Below, one piece after another: positions 1 to 6,066 of a stretch of DNA of 7,864 nt; the stretch's first letter is position 1, and each line of letters begins with the position of its first letter. The stretch lies in the NCBI GenBank assembly GCA_015494375.1, contig WGBL01000090.1, positions 1-7,864 of the forward strand, written 5' to 3'. The translations under genes were made by a program, and so were the position numbers. The notes beneath the pieces are model-generated. The model did no database searches. It was not told the DNA's origin and worked only from the letters and a program-made list of their open reading frames with translations. The DNA comes from Hyphomicrobiales bacterium (lineage in GTDB: Bacteria > Pseudomonadota > Alphaproteobacteria > Rhizobiales > S144-23).

Positions 1-1
1 C

Positions 2-178
2 CTCAAGCGCCGCTTCGGGGTAAAAGACTCAAGCGGCCTCATCCCGGGCCACGGTGGGCTGCTCGATCGCGTCGATGGCCTGGTGCCGGCCGCCGTCCTC
101 GCCGCGGCCATCGCGCTCGTGGTCGAGCCCGCCGCGCCCGGAGAGGCCTTGCTGCTCGCGGGGCTATTGGGAAGTTGA
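2..178 (+). CDS. cdsA: Phosphatidate cytidylyltransferase, C-terminal 58 residues (5' end outside window)
   Basis: CdsA makes CDP-diacylglycerol from phosphatidic acid and CTP at the inner membrane, the entry point to all bacterial phospholipids. Only the last 58 residues are here, read in the frame starting at base 2 and ending with TGA at 176-178. They carry the CDP-alcohol cytidylyltransferase signature near the family C-terminus: LKRRFGVKDSSGLIPGHGG followed by LLDRVDG, containing the invariant K-R, K-D, P-G-H-G-G and D-R-x-D residues. A hydrophobic segment (LVPAAVLAAAIALVV) follows, matching the usual last membrane helix. The position directly upstream of dxr and rseP matches the alphaproteobacterial uppS-cdsA-dxr-rseP order. 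The stop codon lies inside an 18-bp tandem repeat. Identity is strong because the signature is diagnostic; the rest of the gene is unseen. Confidence 0.95.
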   Translation, partial: LKRRFGVKDSSGLIPGHGGLLDRVDGLVPAAVLAAAIALVVEPAAPGEALLLAGLLGS

Positions 179-202
179 AACGACTTGGAAAGTTGAAACG
201 AC
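167..202. repeat. 18-bp tandem direct repeat spanning the cdsA stop codon
   Basis: Two adjacent 18-bp units, 167-184 (TTGGGAAGTTGAAACGAC) and 185-202 (TTGGAAAGTTGAAACGAC), match at 17 of 18 positions. The cdsA stop TGA (176-178) lies within the first unit, so the second copy is pure 3' untranslated sequence. The unit is not an obvious hairpin or known protein site. It looks like a local duplication of the gene's own end. Confidence 0.9.
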
Positions 203-308
203 GTCGATGAGCATTGAGGATAGCGAGGCGATTTTGAGCGAGAGGGGGTTCCTAGAGAGGGGGGCGTGGGCGCTGGCGCAGACTATGGTTCGTGAAGGGT
301 CCTTCGGA

Positions 309-359
309 CATGCTCCATTGTCGCGTATGCCCTATTGTCGAGCATGACCTAATGGCCGC
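309..359. repeat. Degenerate 17-bp tandem repeat upstream of dxr
   Basis: Three consecutive 17-bp units can be aligned: CATGCTCCATTGTCGCG (309-325), TATGCCCTATTGTCGAG (326-342) and CATGACCTAATGGCCGC (343-359). Units 1 and 2 share 13 of 17 bases, units 2 and 3 about 10 of 17. Two looser relatives follow at 395-410 and 411-426 (CATGCCCC..., CATGGCCC...). The first two units are the convincing pair; the rest may be coincidental. Function is unknown. A regulatory binding array or decayed duplications are both possible. Confidence 0.5.
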
Positions 360-468
360 TCTTCACCCCGGCGAACGCACGCTCGCCCCGGGAACATGCC
401 CCATCGACAGCATGGCCCGATGTCCGCTCTCTCTGCACCACGCCAGAGGTGGAATGGTTGAACGGAAC

Positions 469-473
469 GGAAG
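469..473 (+). promoter_or_regulatory. Putative ribosome binding site for dxr (TTG start)
   Basis: GGAAG at 469-473, inside a purine-rich GGAACGGAAG tract, lies nine bases before TTG 483. It supports the rare TTG start over GTG 495, but AAGG at 486-489 could equally serve the GTG, so the start is not settled. Confidence 0.45.
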
Positions 474-482
474 TCTGAAATC

Positions 483-1727
483 TTGAAGGCAAGCGTGAGC
501 AAAGCAACTGCAAACTGCCGGCAAGAATCCCCCCGCCGTGTGAGTGTGCTCGGCGCCACGGGCAGCATCGGCCGCAACACCCTTTCACTCATTGCCGAGA
601 ATGCGGCCGACTATCGGGTGGTAGCGCTCACTGCCAACAGGAAGTGGCAAGAGCTGGCCAGGCTTGCCCGCGCCCATGGGGCCGAGTTCGCAGCCATTGC
701 CGATGAGCGCTATTATGGCGAGCTCAGGGAGGCGCTGGCGGGCTCCGGAATCGAGGTGGGCGCGGGTCAAGCGGCGCTCATCGAGGCCGCAAAACGCCCT
801 TGCGCGTGGCTGATGGCGGCGATCATCGGCTCAGCAGGCCTCGCCCCGACACTTGCCGCCGTCTCGCGGGGGTGTACGGTTGCGCTTGCCAACAAGGAGT
901 GCCTGGTCACGGCAGGCGCGCTGTTTATGGCGGCCGTGGCACAGCATGGCACGACCCTGCTGCCCGTCGATTCCGAGCACTCGGCCGCCTTTCAGGCCAT
1001 GGACGGCTCCCCCGTCGAAACCATCGAGCGCCTTGTGCTGACCGCCTCGGGCGGGCCTTTTCGCGAATGGAGCCGCGAGGCCCTCCGGAAGGCAACCCCA
1101 CAGCAGGCGCTCCGCCATCCCAACTGGGACATGGGCGCCAAGATCACCATCGACTCGGCAACGCTCATGAACAAGGGGTTTGAGCTCATCGAGGCCCACC
1201 ATCTGTTTGCCCTGCCGCCCGCCAAGCTCGACGTCCTCATTCATCCGCAGTCCATTGTCCATTGCCTTGTCGCTTATCACGACGGCTCCGTTCTCGCCCA
1301 GCTCGCCATGCCCGATATGCGCGCCCCCATCGCCTACAGTCTCGCCTGGCCCAGGCGCATGGCGACGTCGGTCCCGCGGCTCGATCTCGCCGCCCTTGCC
1401 AGATTGGAATTCGCAGAGCCCGACACGGAGCGCTTTCCCGCACTCTCCCTTGCGCGCCAGGCACTCGAGGCGGGGGAGGCGGCGTGCAATGTGCTCAACG
1501 CCGCCAATGAGGTTGCGGTCGAGGCGTTTCTCGCCGGACGCATCGGCTTTACCGCCATCCCGGCACTTGTGGAAGAGACTCTCGCACAGTTCGAGCGGCT
1601 TGAAGAAGCGGGCGCAGGAGGCGATCTCGAGGCCGTGCTCGCGCTCGATCGGGCCGGCCGCGCCTTGGCACGCTCGTTGCTCGAGGAATACGACGACGTA
1701 TTGAGGCCGGGCCTTGCTGCCGGCTGA
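483..1727 (+). CDS. dxr: 1-deoxy-D-xylulose-5-phosphate reductoisomerase
   Basis: Converts 1-deoxy-D-xylulose 5-phosphate to 2-C-methyl-D-erythritol 4-phosphate with NADPH, the committed cytosolic step of the MEP isoprenoid pathway and the target of fosmidomycin. The 414 residues are slightly longer than the ~398 of E. coli. The N-terminal Rossmann motif GATGSIG is at 24-30 and LANKE at 135-139. The divalent-metal ligands are D163 and E165 (in PVDSEHSA) and E234. The substrate and fosmidomycin loop has SGGPF (189-193), H212/W215 (RHPNW), S225, N230 and K231, matching E. coli S186, H209, W212, S222, N227 and K228. No catalytic residue is missing. The start is taken as TTG 483, with GGAAG at 469-473, nine bases upstream. 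GTG 495 is an in-frame alternative with AAGG at 486-489, and the Rossmann strand begins after both. The product feeds undecaprenyl phosphate and quinone synthesis, which fits its envelope-gene neighbours. Confidence 0.97.
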   Translation: MKASVSKATANCRQESPRRVSVLGATGSIGRNTLSLIAENAADYRVVALTANRKWQELARLARAHGAEFAAIADERYYGELREALAGSGIEVGAGQAALIEAAKRPCAWLMAAIIGSAGLAPTLAAVSRGCTVALANKECLVTAGALFMAAVAQHGTTLLPVDSEHSAAFQAMDGSPVETIERLVLTASGGPFREWSREALRKATPQQALRHPNWDMGAKITIDSATLMNKGFELIEAHHLFALPPAKLDVLIHPQSIVHCLVAYHDGSVLAQLAMPDMRAPIAYSLAWPRRMATSVPRLDLAALARLEFAEPDTERFPALSLARQALEAGEAACNVLNAANEVAVEAFLAGRIGFTAIPALVEETLAQFERLEEAGAGGDLEAVLALDRAGRALARSLLEEYDDVLRPGLAAG

Positions 1728-1733
1728 TTGCAT

Positions 1734-1758
1734 GCTTAACTGCCTAACTGAACGTTAA
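1734..1758. repeat. Short tandem and inverted repeat just after dxr
   Basis: GCTTAACT (1734-1741) is followed immediately by GCCTAACT (1742-1749), with 7 of 8 bases identical. TTAAC (1736-1740) and GTTAA (1754-1758) also form an inverted pair around 13 nt. The element starts 7 bases after the dxr stop, in the 83-bp dxr-rseP gap. Units this short can arise by chance. Confidence 0.4.
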
Positions 1759-1767
1759 TCGGTGTTT

Positions 1768-1784
1768 CGAGAGCCATTCTCTCG
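1768..1784 (+). other. Hairpin in the dxr-rseP leader
   Basis: CGAGAG (1768-1773), loop CCATT, CTCTCG (1779-1784) form a perfect 6-bp stem with a 5-nt loop, ending 11 bases before the rseP Shine-Dalgarno. No T-tract follows, so it is not a canonical intrinsic terminator. It could stabilise a processed mRNA end or influence rseP translation; neither is shown. Confidence 0.5.
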
Positions 1785-1794
1785 TGCCGGATGA

Positions 1795-1800
1795 AAGGGG
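1795..1800 (+). promoter_or_regulatory. Ribosome binding site that sets the rseP start
   Basis: AAGGGG at 1795-1800 lies ten bases before ATG 1811. The in-frame GTG at 1784 lies upstream of this site and overlaps the 3' arm of the leader hairpin. The ATG is therefore the better start and shortens the longest reading frame by nine residues. Confidence 0.7.
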
Positions 1801-1810
1801 TGATCCATCA

Positions 1811-2956
1811 ATGCAGTTCTTCGCAGAGTTTTTTGCCAACGCCCAGGACTACGCAATCATGGTGCTTGGCGTCCTGTTCATTTTCACCCTGGTCGTTTTC
1901 ATTCATGAGCTTGGCCATTTCCTTGTCGCCCGCTGGGCCGGTGTTCGGGTCAAGGCATTCTCGATCGGGTTTGGCCCCGAGATCGGCGGCTTTACCGACA
2001 AGAGCGGAACGCGCTGGCGCTTCGCCTGGTTGCCGCTCGGCGGCTATGTCAAGTTCATCGACGATGACAACGCGGCCAGCGTGCCTTCGGCAGGGGGCGC
2101 GCAGGCGGCCCGTGGCATCCCCGCTCACGAGACGTTTCAAGGGCAATCGGTGGGCAAGCGCGCGGCCATCGTTGCCGCGGGGCCCATCGCCAACTTCCTG
2201 CTCGCCATTGTCATATTTGCGGGCATGTACAGCCTGATCGGCGAGCCGCGCACGAGCCCGCGGGTCGACAAAGTCCTGCCCGGAAGCGCCGCCGCCGAGG
2301 CCGGGATCAAGCCGGGCGATCTCATCATCGCCATCGATGGTCGCAAGATCGAGACCTTTGCCGAACTCCAGCAGCGCGTCATGACCAACGCCGAGCGGCC
2401 GCTCAAGGTGGTGCTCATTCGAGATGGCAAGCAGCTCACCCTTGTCGCCACACCCAAGCGCAAAGTGACCACCGATCGGTTCGGCAACGAGTATGAGATC
2501 GGCCTCTTGGGCATCCAGCGCTCGACCCGGCCCGAGGATCGTGAGTTCAAGCGCTACGACCCGCTCACCGCACTTCAGAAGGGCGTTGAGCGCACCTGGT
2601 TCGTCATCTCCCACACCCTCAACTACATCGCCGGCGTGATCATCGGCAGCGAGCGGGCGGATCAGCTGGGCGGGCCTGTCAAGATTGCACAAATCGCTGG
2701 ACAAGCCGCTTCGGTCAGTTTTGCCTTCCTCTTACAGATTGGCGCGCTCATATCCATAAGCCTTGGTCTTATCAATCTTTTTCCGATCCCGGTTCTGGAC
2801 GGTGGGCATTTGCTCTTCTATGCTATTGAGGCGATTCGGGGACAGCCCTTGAGCGAAAGGACCCAGGAGATCGGATTCAGGATTGGCCTGGCCTTGATCC
2901 TTATGCTAATGGTTGTCGTCACTTGGAAGGACGTCGTTGAGTTGGCTTCCAAGTAG
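1811..2956 (+). CDS. rseP: Site-2 intramembrane zinc metalloprotease RseP/MmpA, single PDZ
   Basis: A polytopic inner-membrane S2P-family (M50) protease that cuts substrates such as anti-sigma factors within the membrane after a first periplasmic cleavage. In Caulobacter the orthologue MmpA degrades the PodJ remnant. From ATG 1811 it has 381 residues, shorter than E. coli RseP (450). The zinc motif HELGH is at 32-36 in the first helix. The conserved GFG segment is at 53-55, a second helix at about 119-141, one periplasmic PDZ domain at about 150-215 (VLPGSAAAEAGIKPGD), and the third zinc-ligand motif NLFPIPVLDGG at 322-332 with D330. A final helix spans 355-372. All catalytic elements are present. 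E. coli RseP has two PDZ domains; only one is seen here. It sits 83 bp after dxr and upstream of bamA, its usual neighbour. The stop TAG lies within a short tandem repeat. Confidence 0.96.
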   Translation: MQFFAEFFANAQDYAIMVLGVLFIFTLVVFIHELGHFLVARWAGVRVKAFSIGFGPEIGGFTDKSGTRWRFAWLPLGGYVKFIDDDNAASVPSAGGAQAARGIPAHETFQGQSVGKRAAIVAAGPIANFLLAIVIFAGMYSLIGEPRTSPRVDKVLPGSAAAEAGIKPGDLIIAIDGRKIETFAELQQRVMTNAERPLKVVLIRDGKQLTLVATPKRKVTTDRFGNEYEIGLLGIQRSTRPEDREFKRYDPLTALQKGVERTWFVISHTLNYIAGVIIGSERADQLGGPVKIAQIAGQAASVSFAFLLQIGALISISLGLINLFPIPVLDGGHLLFYAIEAIRGQPLSERTQEIGFRIGLALILMLMVVVTWKDVVELASK

Positions 2957-3000
2957 CCGTAGCCGAGAGCGGGGACAGTCGAGCGCAGGGACAATCGCTC
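2953..3000. repeat. Short tandem repeats at and after the rseP stop
   Basis: GTAGCC is duplicated perfectly at 2953-2958 and 2959-2964, and the rseP stop TAG (2954-2956) lies in the first copy. A second, degenerate tandem follows: 2969-2984 (GCGGGGACAGTCGAGC) and 2985-3000 (GCAGGGACAATCGCTC), with 12 of 16 identical. The 6-bp pair alone could be chance. Confidence 0.5.
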
Positions 3001-3153
3001 GCCAGAGCGTCTTCGGGCAGTGCCAGGCTGCCGGGCGAATCGCCCAACGGCCTTTGTGCATTTGCTCGAGAGTGTGGCCTAGAAAACACGGTTGCGAACA
3101 CAGATCGGCCACAAAGCAATGGCGGTTTTGTCAATGAGGCTCGGGTGCGCACC

Positions 3154-3280
3154 GGAACCTAAGACGCGTACGGGGGACCGGGGTCGCAGCGACCAGCGCC
3201 ACCCATGGGGACCTGACATGGGGACCTAAGACGCGCACGGGGGACCTAAGACGCGCACGGGGGACCTAGGCGCGCGGGAT
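3154..3280. repeat. 20-bp tandem repeat cluster upstream of bamA
   Basis: The unit GGGACCTAAGACGCGCACGG occurs twice, perfectly and head to tail, at 3221-3240 and 3241-3260. A third, decayed unit starts at 3261 (GGGACCTAGG then diverging). A detached copy at 3154-3173 differs at two positions, and GGGACC recurs at 3174. Overlapping this is a 13-bp tandem: ATGGGGACCTGAC (3205-3217) followed by ATGGGGACCTAAG (3218-3230). There are no unique spacers, so this is not CRISPR. The unit has no strong dyad symmetry, so it is not a typical REP/BIME. It could be a regulator-binding array or a slippage-derived satellite. Confidence 0.85.
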
Positions 3281-3387
3281 ATGGGCGCTCTCGCATGCTT
3301 TGCGGGATTGGCCCTCCAGCCCATAGGCTTTGTGGGACCGGGCGTCTATATGCTTGTTGCAAGGGGCACGACAACAACATGCCATTT

Positions 3388-3391
3388 GAGG
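3388..3391 (+). promoter_or_regulatory. Candidate ribosome binding site for bamA ATG 3397
   Basis: GAGG at 3388-3391, within GAGGGGAC, is five bases before ATG 3397. Competing signals are AAGGGG at 3361-3366 (12 bases before ATG 3379) and GGAGG at 3478-3482. The last is the strongest Shine-Dalgarno match but is one base from TTG 3484 and 19 bases from TTG 3502. None is fully satisfactory. Confidence 0.35.
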
Positions 3392-3396
3392 GGACG

Positions 3397-5871
3397 ATGG
3401 CCGTTGGGGGGGCGTGCGGCGTGCCGCAAGGCGTGGCATGCACGCGACGGTGCTTGGCTCAAAGCTCGGTTCAAACCGGAGGCTTGAGTCACGGCAAGAG
3501 CTTGAGTCACGGCAAGAGTCTGGGCGGCGCCACAAGAGCCGCAAGAGCAGCCCAGTCGGCGCTCGCCATGCTGGTTGTCGCGTGGCTGGGGGCGTTCGTC
3601 CCGGCCGTCAGCGCCACTTTAGGGATCACAGTGGCCAGCGGCCTCGTCAGCACGCCGGCGCAGGCCCAGGGCACAATCATCCGCAGCATCGAGGTCCGCG
3701 GCAACAAGCGCGTCGAGCCAGAGACGGTGCGCTCCTATCTCCAATTCAATGTGGGCGACCGTTACGACCCCTTCCTTGCGGACCAGTCTCTAAAGGCGCT
3801 GGTTGCGACCGGTCTCTTTGCCGATGTCCGCATTCGCCGCAGTGGGGGCACCGTCATTGTCGAGGTCGTCGAGAACCCGATCATCAACAAGGTGGCGTTC
3901 GAAGGCAACTCGGCCATCGACGACAAGACACTCGCCGCCGAGGTGCAGCTCAAGCCGCGCTCAGTGTTCACACGTGCCCGCGTGCTTGCCGATATTCAGC
4001 GCATCCTCGATATCTACGCCCGGCAGGGGCGCTTTGCCGCACAAGTCGAGCCCAAGATCATCAAGCTCGCACAGAACCGGGTGAACCTGGTTTTCGAGAT
4101 CAACGAAGGCCACAACACCAAGGTTCTGAGCATCAATTTCATCGGCAACCGGGCATTCTCGGATTCCCAGCTCAAGGACGTGATCACGACGACCGAGTCG
4201 GGGCTTTTGAGCTTTCTGAAGGCGACCGACGTCTACGACCCCGACCGTCTCCGGCTCGATCGAGAGCTCTTGCGCCAGTACTACCTGAAGAACGGCTATG
4301 CCGAGGCGCGCGTGATCTCGGCGGTGGCCGATCTCGACCGCGACGGCAAGGGCTTTTTCATCACCTTCACCATCGATGAGGGGCAACTCTATACCTTTGG
4401 CGATGTCCGGGTGGAGACGAGCCTTGAGAGTCTCGATACCGCCAGCCTCGACGATCAGATCCTGACCCGGCCCGGCGACATCTATAATGCCGCGCTCATC
4501 GACAAGACAATCGAAAAGCTCACCCTCACCGTGGCCAAGCAAGGCTACGCCTTCGCCAGGGTGCGGCCGCGGGCCGATCGCGACCCCATCGGCCGGACCA
4601 TCGGCATCACCTATGTGATCGAGCAGGGGCCGCGCGTTTATGTCGAGCGGATCAACATATTCGGCAATGTCAGAACCCGTGACTATGTCATCCGCCGGGA
4701 GTTCCGCATCGCCGAGGGGGACGCCTACAACCGCCTCCTGGTCAATCGCGCGAAAAAGCGCCTTCAGGCACTCGGCTTTTTCAAGAAGGTGACGATCGGC
4801 CGCGAGCCCGGTAGTGCGCCCGACCGCGTGATCCTCAATGTCAATCTCGTTGAGCAGCCTACGGGCGAGCTCTCATTCGGTGGCGGCTATTCGACCAGCG
4901 AGGGCATCATCGGCGACATTTCGATCACCGAACGCAACCTCATGGGCCGCGGCCAGTTCCTGCGCCTGAAGCTGGCGGGCAGCGTGGAGCGTTTGCAAGT
5001 CGATCTGTCGTTCACCGAACCGCGCTTTCTCGATCGTAATCTCGCGGCCGGCTTCGACCTCTTCCATAAAGAGGTGGATTTGAGTGCGAGCTCCTCCTAC
5101 AGGAGTCGTAAATCGGGCGGCGGCATACGGCTCGGATTCCCGCTTGGCGAGAACCTCTGGATGAACACGCGCTATTCGATTGTGCGTGACGAGGTCTACG
5201 ACGTCTCGGCGTTTGCTTCGACGGCCGTTGTCCAGGCCGCGGGCGTGAGCACGGTCTCGAGCATCGGCTACTCGATCATCTACGACACCCGCAACCATAG
5301 GCGCAAACCCACCCGTGGCTATTACTTTACGTTGAGCCAGGACATGGCGGGCGTCGGTGGCGACGTCTATTACGTCCGCACCTTGGCCGAGGGGCGCGCC
5401 TACTATCCGATAACCGACAAAATCACCCTCGTGGGGCGCGTGATCGGTGGGCATATCATGGGCTGGAACGGTCAGGATGTCCGCTTGATCGATGCCTTCT
5501 ACAAGGGCGGCGAGACGGTGCGCGGCTTTGATCGCGCCGGATTTGGCCCCCGCGACGCCAATACGGGCGATGCCTTGGGTGGCACGATGTTCTTTGGCGC
5601 AACGGCAGAGGTGCGCTTTCCACTGCCGTTCGTGCCCGAGGAGCTGGGCATGTCGGGGGCCGTGTTCGCAGATGCCGGCAGCCTCTGGAACCCGGGCGCG
5701 GTGGGCAATGCGACGGTGCTCGATTCGACCGCCATTCGCTCATCGGTGGGCCTGAGCCTACTCTGGGAGTCGCCCGTTGGACCGCTCAGGGCCGATTACG
5801 CCTTCGTCCTTTCGTCTGAAAGCTTTGACGATCTCGAAGCCTTCCGCTTCGGCGCCAGCACACGCTTCTGA
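3397..5871 (+). CDS. bamA: Outer-membrane protein assembly factor BamA (start uncertain)
   Basis: Core of the BAM complex (Omp85 family), which folds beta-barrel proteins into the outer membrane. A Sec signal peptide with hydrophobic core LAMLVVAWLGAFVPAV is likely cleaved after AQA, so the mature protein would begin near base 3667. Five POTRA domains follow, at roughly 3673-3879, 3880-4119, 4120-4386, 4387-4632 and 4633-4866. The 16-strand barrel runs from about 4867 to the end. The conserved VRGF motif of barrel loop L6 is encoded at 5518-5529 (GGETVRGFDRAGFGP), and the chain ends in phenylalanine (FGASTRF), the BAM recognition signal. The start is unresolved. ATG 3397 has GAGG at 3388-3391, five bases away, but gives a long 90-residue leader. 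TTG 3484 and TTG 3502 give more normal signal peptides (61 and 55 residues) but poor ribosome-site spacing. ATG 3379 is another option. lpxD does not follow it here. Confidence 0.95.
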   Translation: MAVGGACGVPQGVACTRRCLAQSSVQTGGLSHGKSLSHGKSLGGATRAARAAQSALAMLVVAWLGAFVPAVSATLGITVASGLVSTPAQAQGTIIRSIEVRGNKRVEPETVRSYLQFNVGDRYDPFLADQSLKALVATGLFADVRIRRSGGTVIVEVVENPIINKVAFEGNSAIDDKTLAAEVQLKPRSVFTRARVLADIQRILDIYARQGRFAAQVEPKIIKLAQNRVNLVFEINEGHNTKVLSINFIGNRAFSDSQLKDVITTTESGLLSFLKATDVYDPDRLRLDRELLRQYYLKNGYAEARVISAVADLDRDGKGFFITFTIDEGQLYTFGDVRVETSLESLDTASLDDQILTRPGDIYNAALIDKTIEKLTLTVAKQGYAFARVRPRADRDPIGRTIGITYVIEQGPRVYVERINIFGNVRTRDYVIRREFRIAEGDAYNRLLVNRAKKRLQALGFFKKVTIGREPGSAPDRVILNVNLVEQPTGELSFGGGYSTSEGIIGDISITERNLMGRGQFLRLKLAGSVERLQVDLSFTEPRFLDRNLAAGFDLFHKEVDLSASSSYRSRKSGGGIRLGFPLGENLWMNTRYSIVRDEVYDVSAFASTAVVQAAGVSTVSSIGYSIIYDTRNHRRKPTRGYYFTLSQDMAGVGGDVYYVRTLAEGRAYYPITDKITLVGRVIGGHIMGWNGQDVRLIDAFYKGGETVRGFDRAGFGPRDANTGDALGGTMFFGATAEVRFPLPFVPEELGMSGAVFADAGSLWNPGAVGNATVLDSTAIRSSVGLSLLWESPVGPLRADYAFVLSSESFDDLEAFRFGASTRF
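3483..3518 (+). repeat. Perfect 18-bp tandem duplication at the bamA 5' end
   Basis: CTTGAGTCACGGCAAGAG occurs at 3483-3500 and again at 3501-3518 with no mismatch. The unit is a multiple of three, so the frame is kept and the encoded hexapeptide LSHGKS is doubled. Each copy brings its own possible TTG start (3484, 3502). A GGAGG lies just upstream at 3478-3482. Perfect identity suggests a recent duplication. Confidence 0.92.
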
Positions 5872-5916
5872 TGGGCTGATTGGGACCGGCTCACCGGGGC
5901 TGTCCGGGGGGCAGCC
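5868..5916. repeat. Tandem repeats at the bamA stop, with a small hairpin
   Basis: CTGATGGG (5868-5875) is followed by CTGATTGGG (5876-5884), identical apart from one inserted T. The bamA stop TGA (5869-5871) lies in the first copy. Next come GGCTCACCGG (5888-5897) and GGCTGTCCGG (5898-5907), with 8 of 10 identical. GGCTG (5898-5902) can pair with CAGCC (5912-5916) across a 9-nt loop. No T-tract follows, so an intrinsic terminator is not supported. Confidence 0.5.
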
Positions 5917-5959
5917 GACTGGGGGTGTAACCCATAGGTTAAGCGTTGGCGACCAGAGG

Positions 5960-5984
5960 CTGGCTGTTGTTGCTCACAGCCCAG
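5960..5984. terminator. Possible hairpin between convergent bamA and aatA
   Basis: GGCTGT (5962-5967) pairs with ACAGCC (5976-5981) around an 8-nt loop, and flanking CT/AG (5960-5961, 5983-5984) could extend the stem past one bulged base. It sits between two convergent genes, where a bidirectional terminator is expected. There is no U-run on either strand, so the call is weak. The rest of 5872-6059 shows no gene. Confidence 0.25.
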
Positions 5985-6046
5985 ATGGCTCGATGCCAGC
6001 GTTTGGCGAGCGGTGGCGCGATTTCAAAGAAACAGGTTTGGGGGAC

Positions 6047-6066
6047 GGCTTAGCTCGGCTCAGCTC
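6047..6066. repeat. 10-bp tandem repeat spanning the aatA stop codon
   Basis: GGCTTAGCTC (6047-6056) is followed directly by GGCTCAGCTC (6057-6066), 9 of 10 identical. The aatA stop, TGA on the minus strand at 6062-6060, lies in the second copy. The arrangement parallels the repeats over the cdsA, rseP and bamA stops. Confidence 0.6.

Larger units (their letters stand above)
179..482. other. Intergenic region cdsA-dxr (304 bp) with degenerate repeats
   Basis: I find no convincing gene here; small open frames on both strands lack a start signal or recognisable product. The region holds repeated motifs. GAGAGGGGG occurs at 240-248 and 255-263. A degenerate 16-17 bp element beginning CATG or TATG occurs at 309, 326, 343, 395 and 411. 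CATGCTC (309-315) and GAGCATG (340-346) form a 7-bp inverted repeat around a 24-nt spacer. GGCGA (370-374) and TCGCC (383-387) could form a 5-bp stem with an 8-nt loop. No good sigma-70 -35/-10 pair stands out, although a dxr promoter is likely to be somewhere here given the gap length. Confidence 0.6.
2957..3396. other. Intergenic region rseP-bamA, repeat-rich
   Basis: This stretch runs from the rseP stop to the earliest bamA start with a reasonable ribosome site (it would extend to 3483 or 3501 if bamA uses a TTG start). I see no protein gene. It holds the short repeats at 2953-3000, the perfect palindrome GGTGCGCACC at 3144-3153, and a cluster of 20-bp repeats at 3154-3280. GGTCGCAGCGACC (3182-3194) is a second near-continuous palindrome. 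TATATG at 3347-3352 resembles a -10 box, but no good -35 hexamer lies 16-18 bases upstream, so no bamA promoter can be named with confidence. The gap is long for two genes that usually lie close together. Confidence 0.6.

Noticed and set aside
292..592. Small open frames on both strands in the cdsA-dxr gap
   Set aside because: They overlap dxr or each other, have no Shine-Dalgarno and give Arg/Pro/Ser-rich peptides unlike known proteins.
831..1733. Long minus-strand open frame antisense to dxr (300 codons)
   Set aside because: It lies wholly opposite a gene with all catalytic motifs. Such antisense frames are common in GC-rich genes, and the translation resembles no known family.
1768..1784. 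Hairpin as dxr intrinsic terminator
   Set aside because: The stem is good but no T-tract follows, and rseP's ribosome site begins almost directly after it.
1808..2704. Long minus-strand open frame antisense to rseP (298 codons)
   Set aside because: Shadow of rseP; charged, low-complexity translation with no recognisable domain.
3144..3153. GGTGCGCACC palindrome as rseP terminator
   Set aside because: There is no room for a loop without melting the centre, and no T-tract follows.
3154..3280. CRISPR-like array
   Set aside because: Repeats are directly adjacent with no unique spacers of constant length, and no cas gene is present.
3295..3396. Extension of bamA to ATG 3295
   Set aside because: No ribosome binding site, an even longer leader before the signal peptide, and the extension abuts the 20-bp repeat cluster. 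Treated as untranslated.
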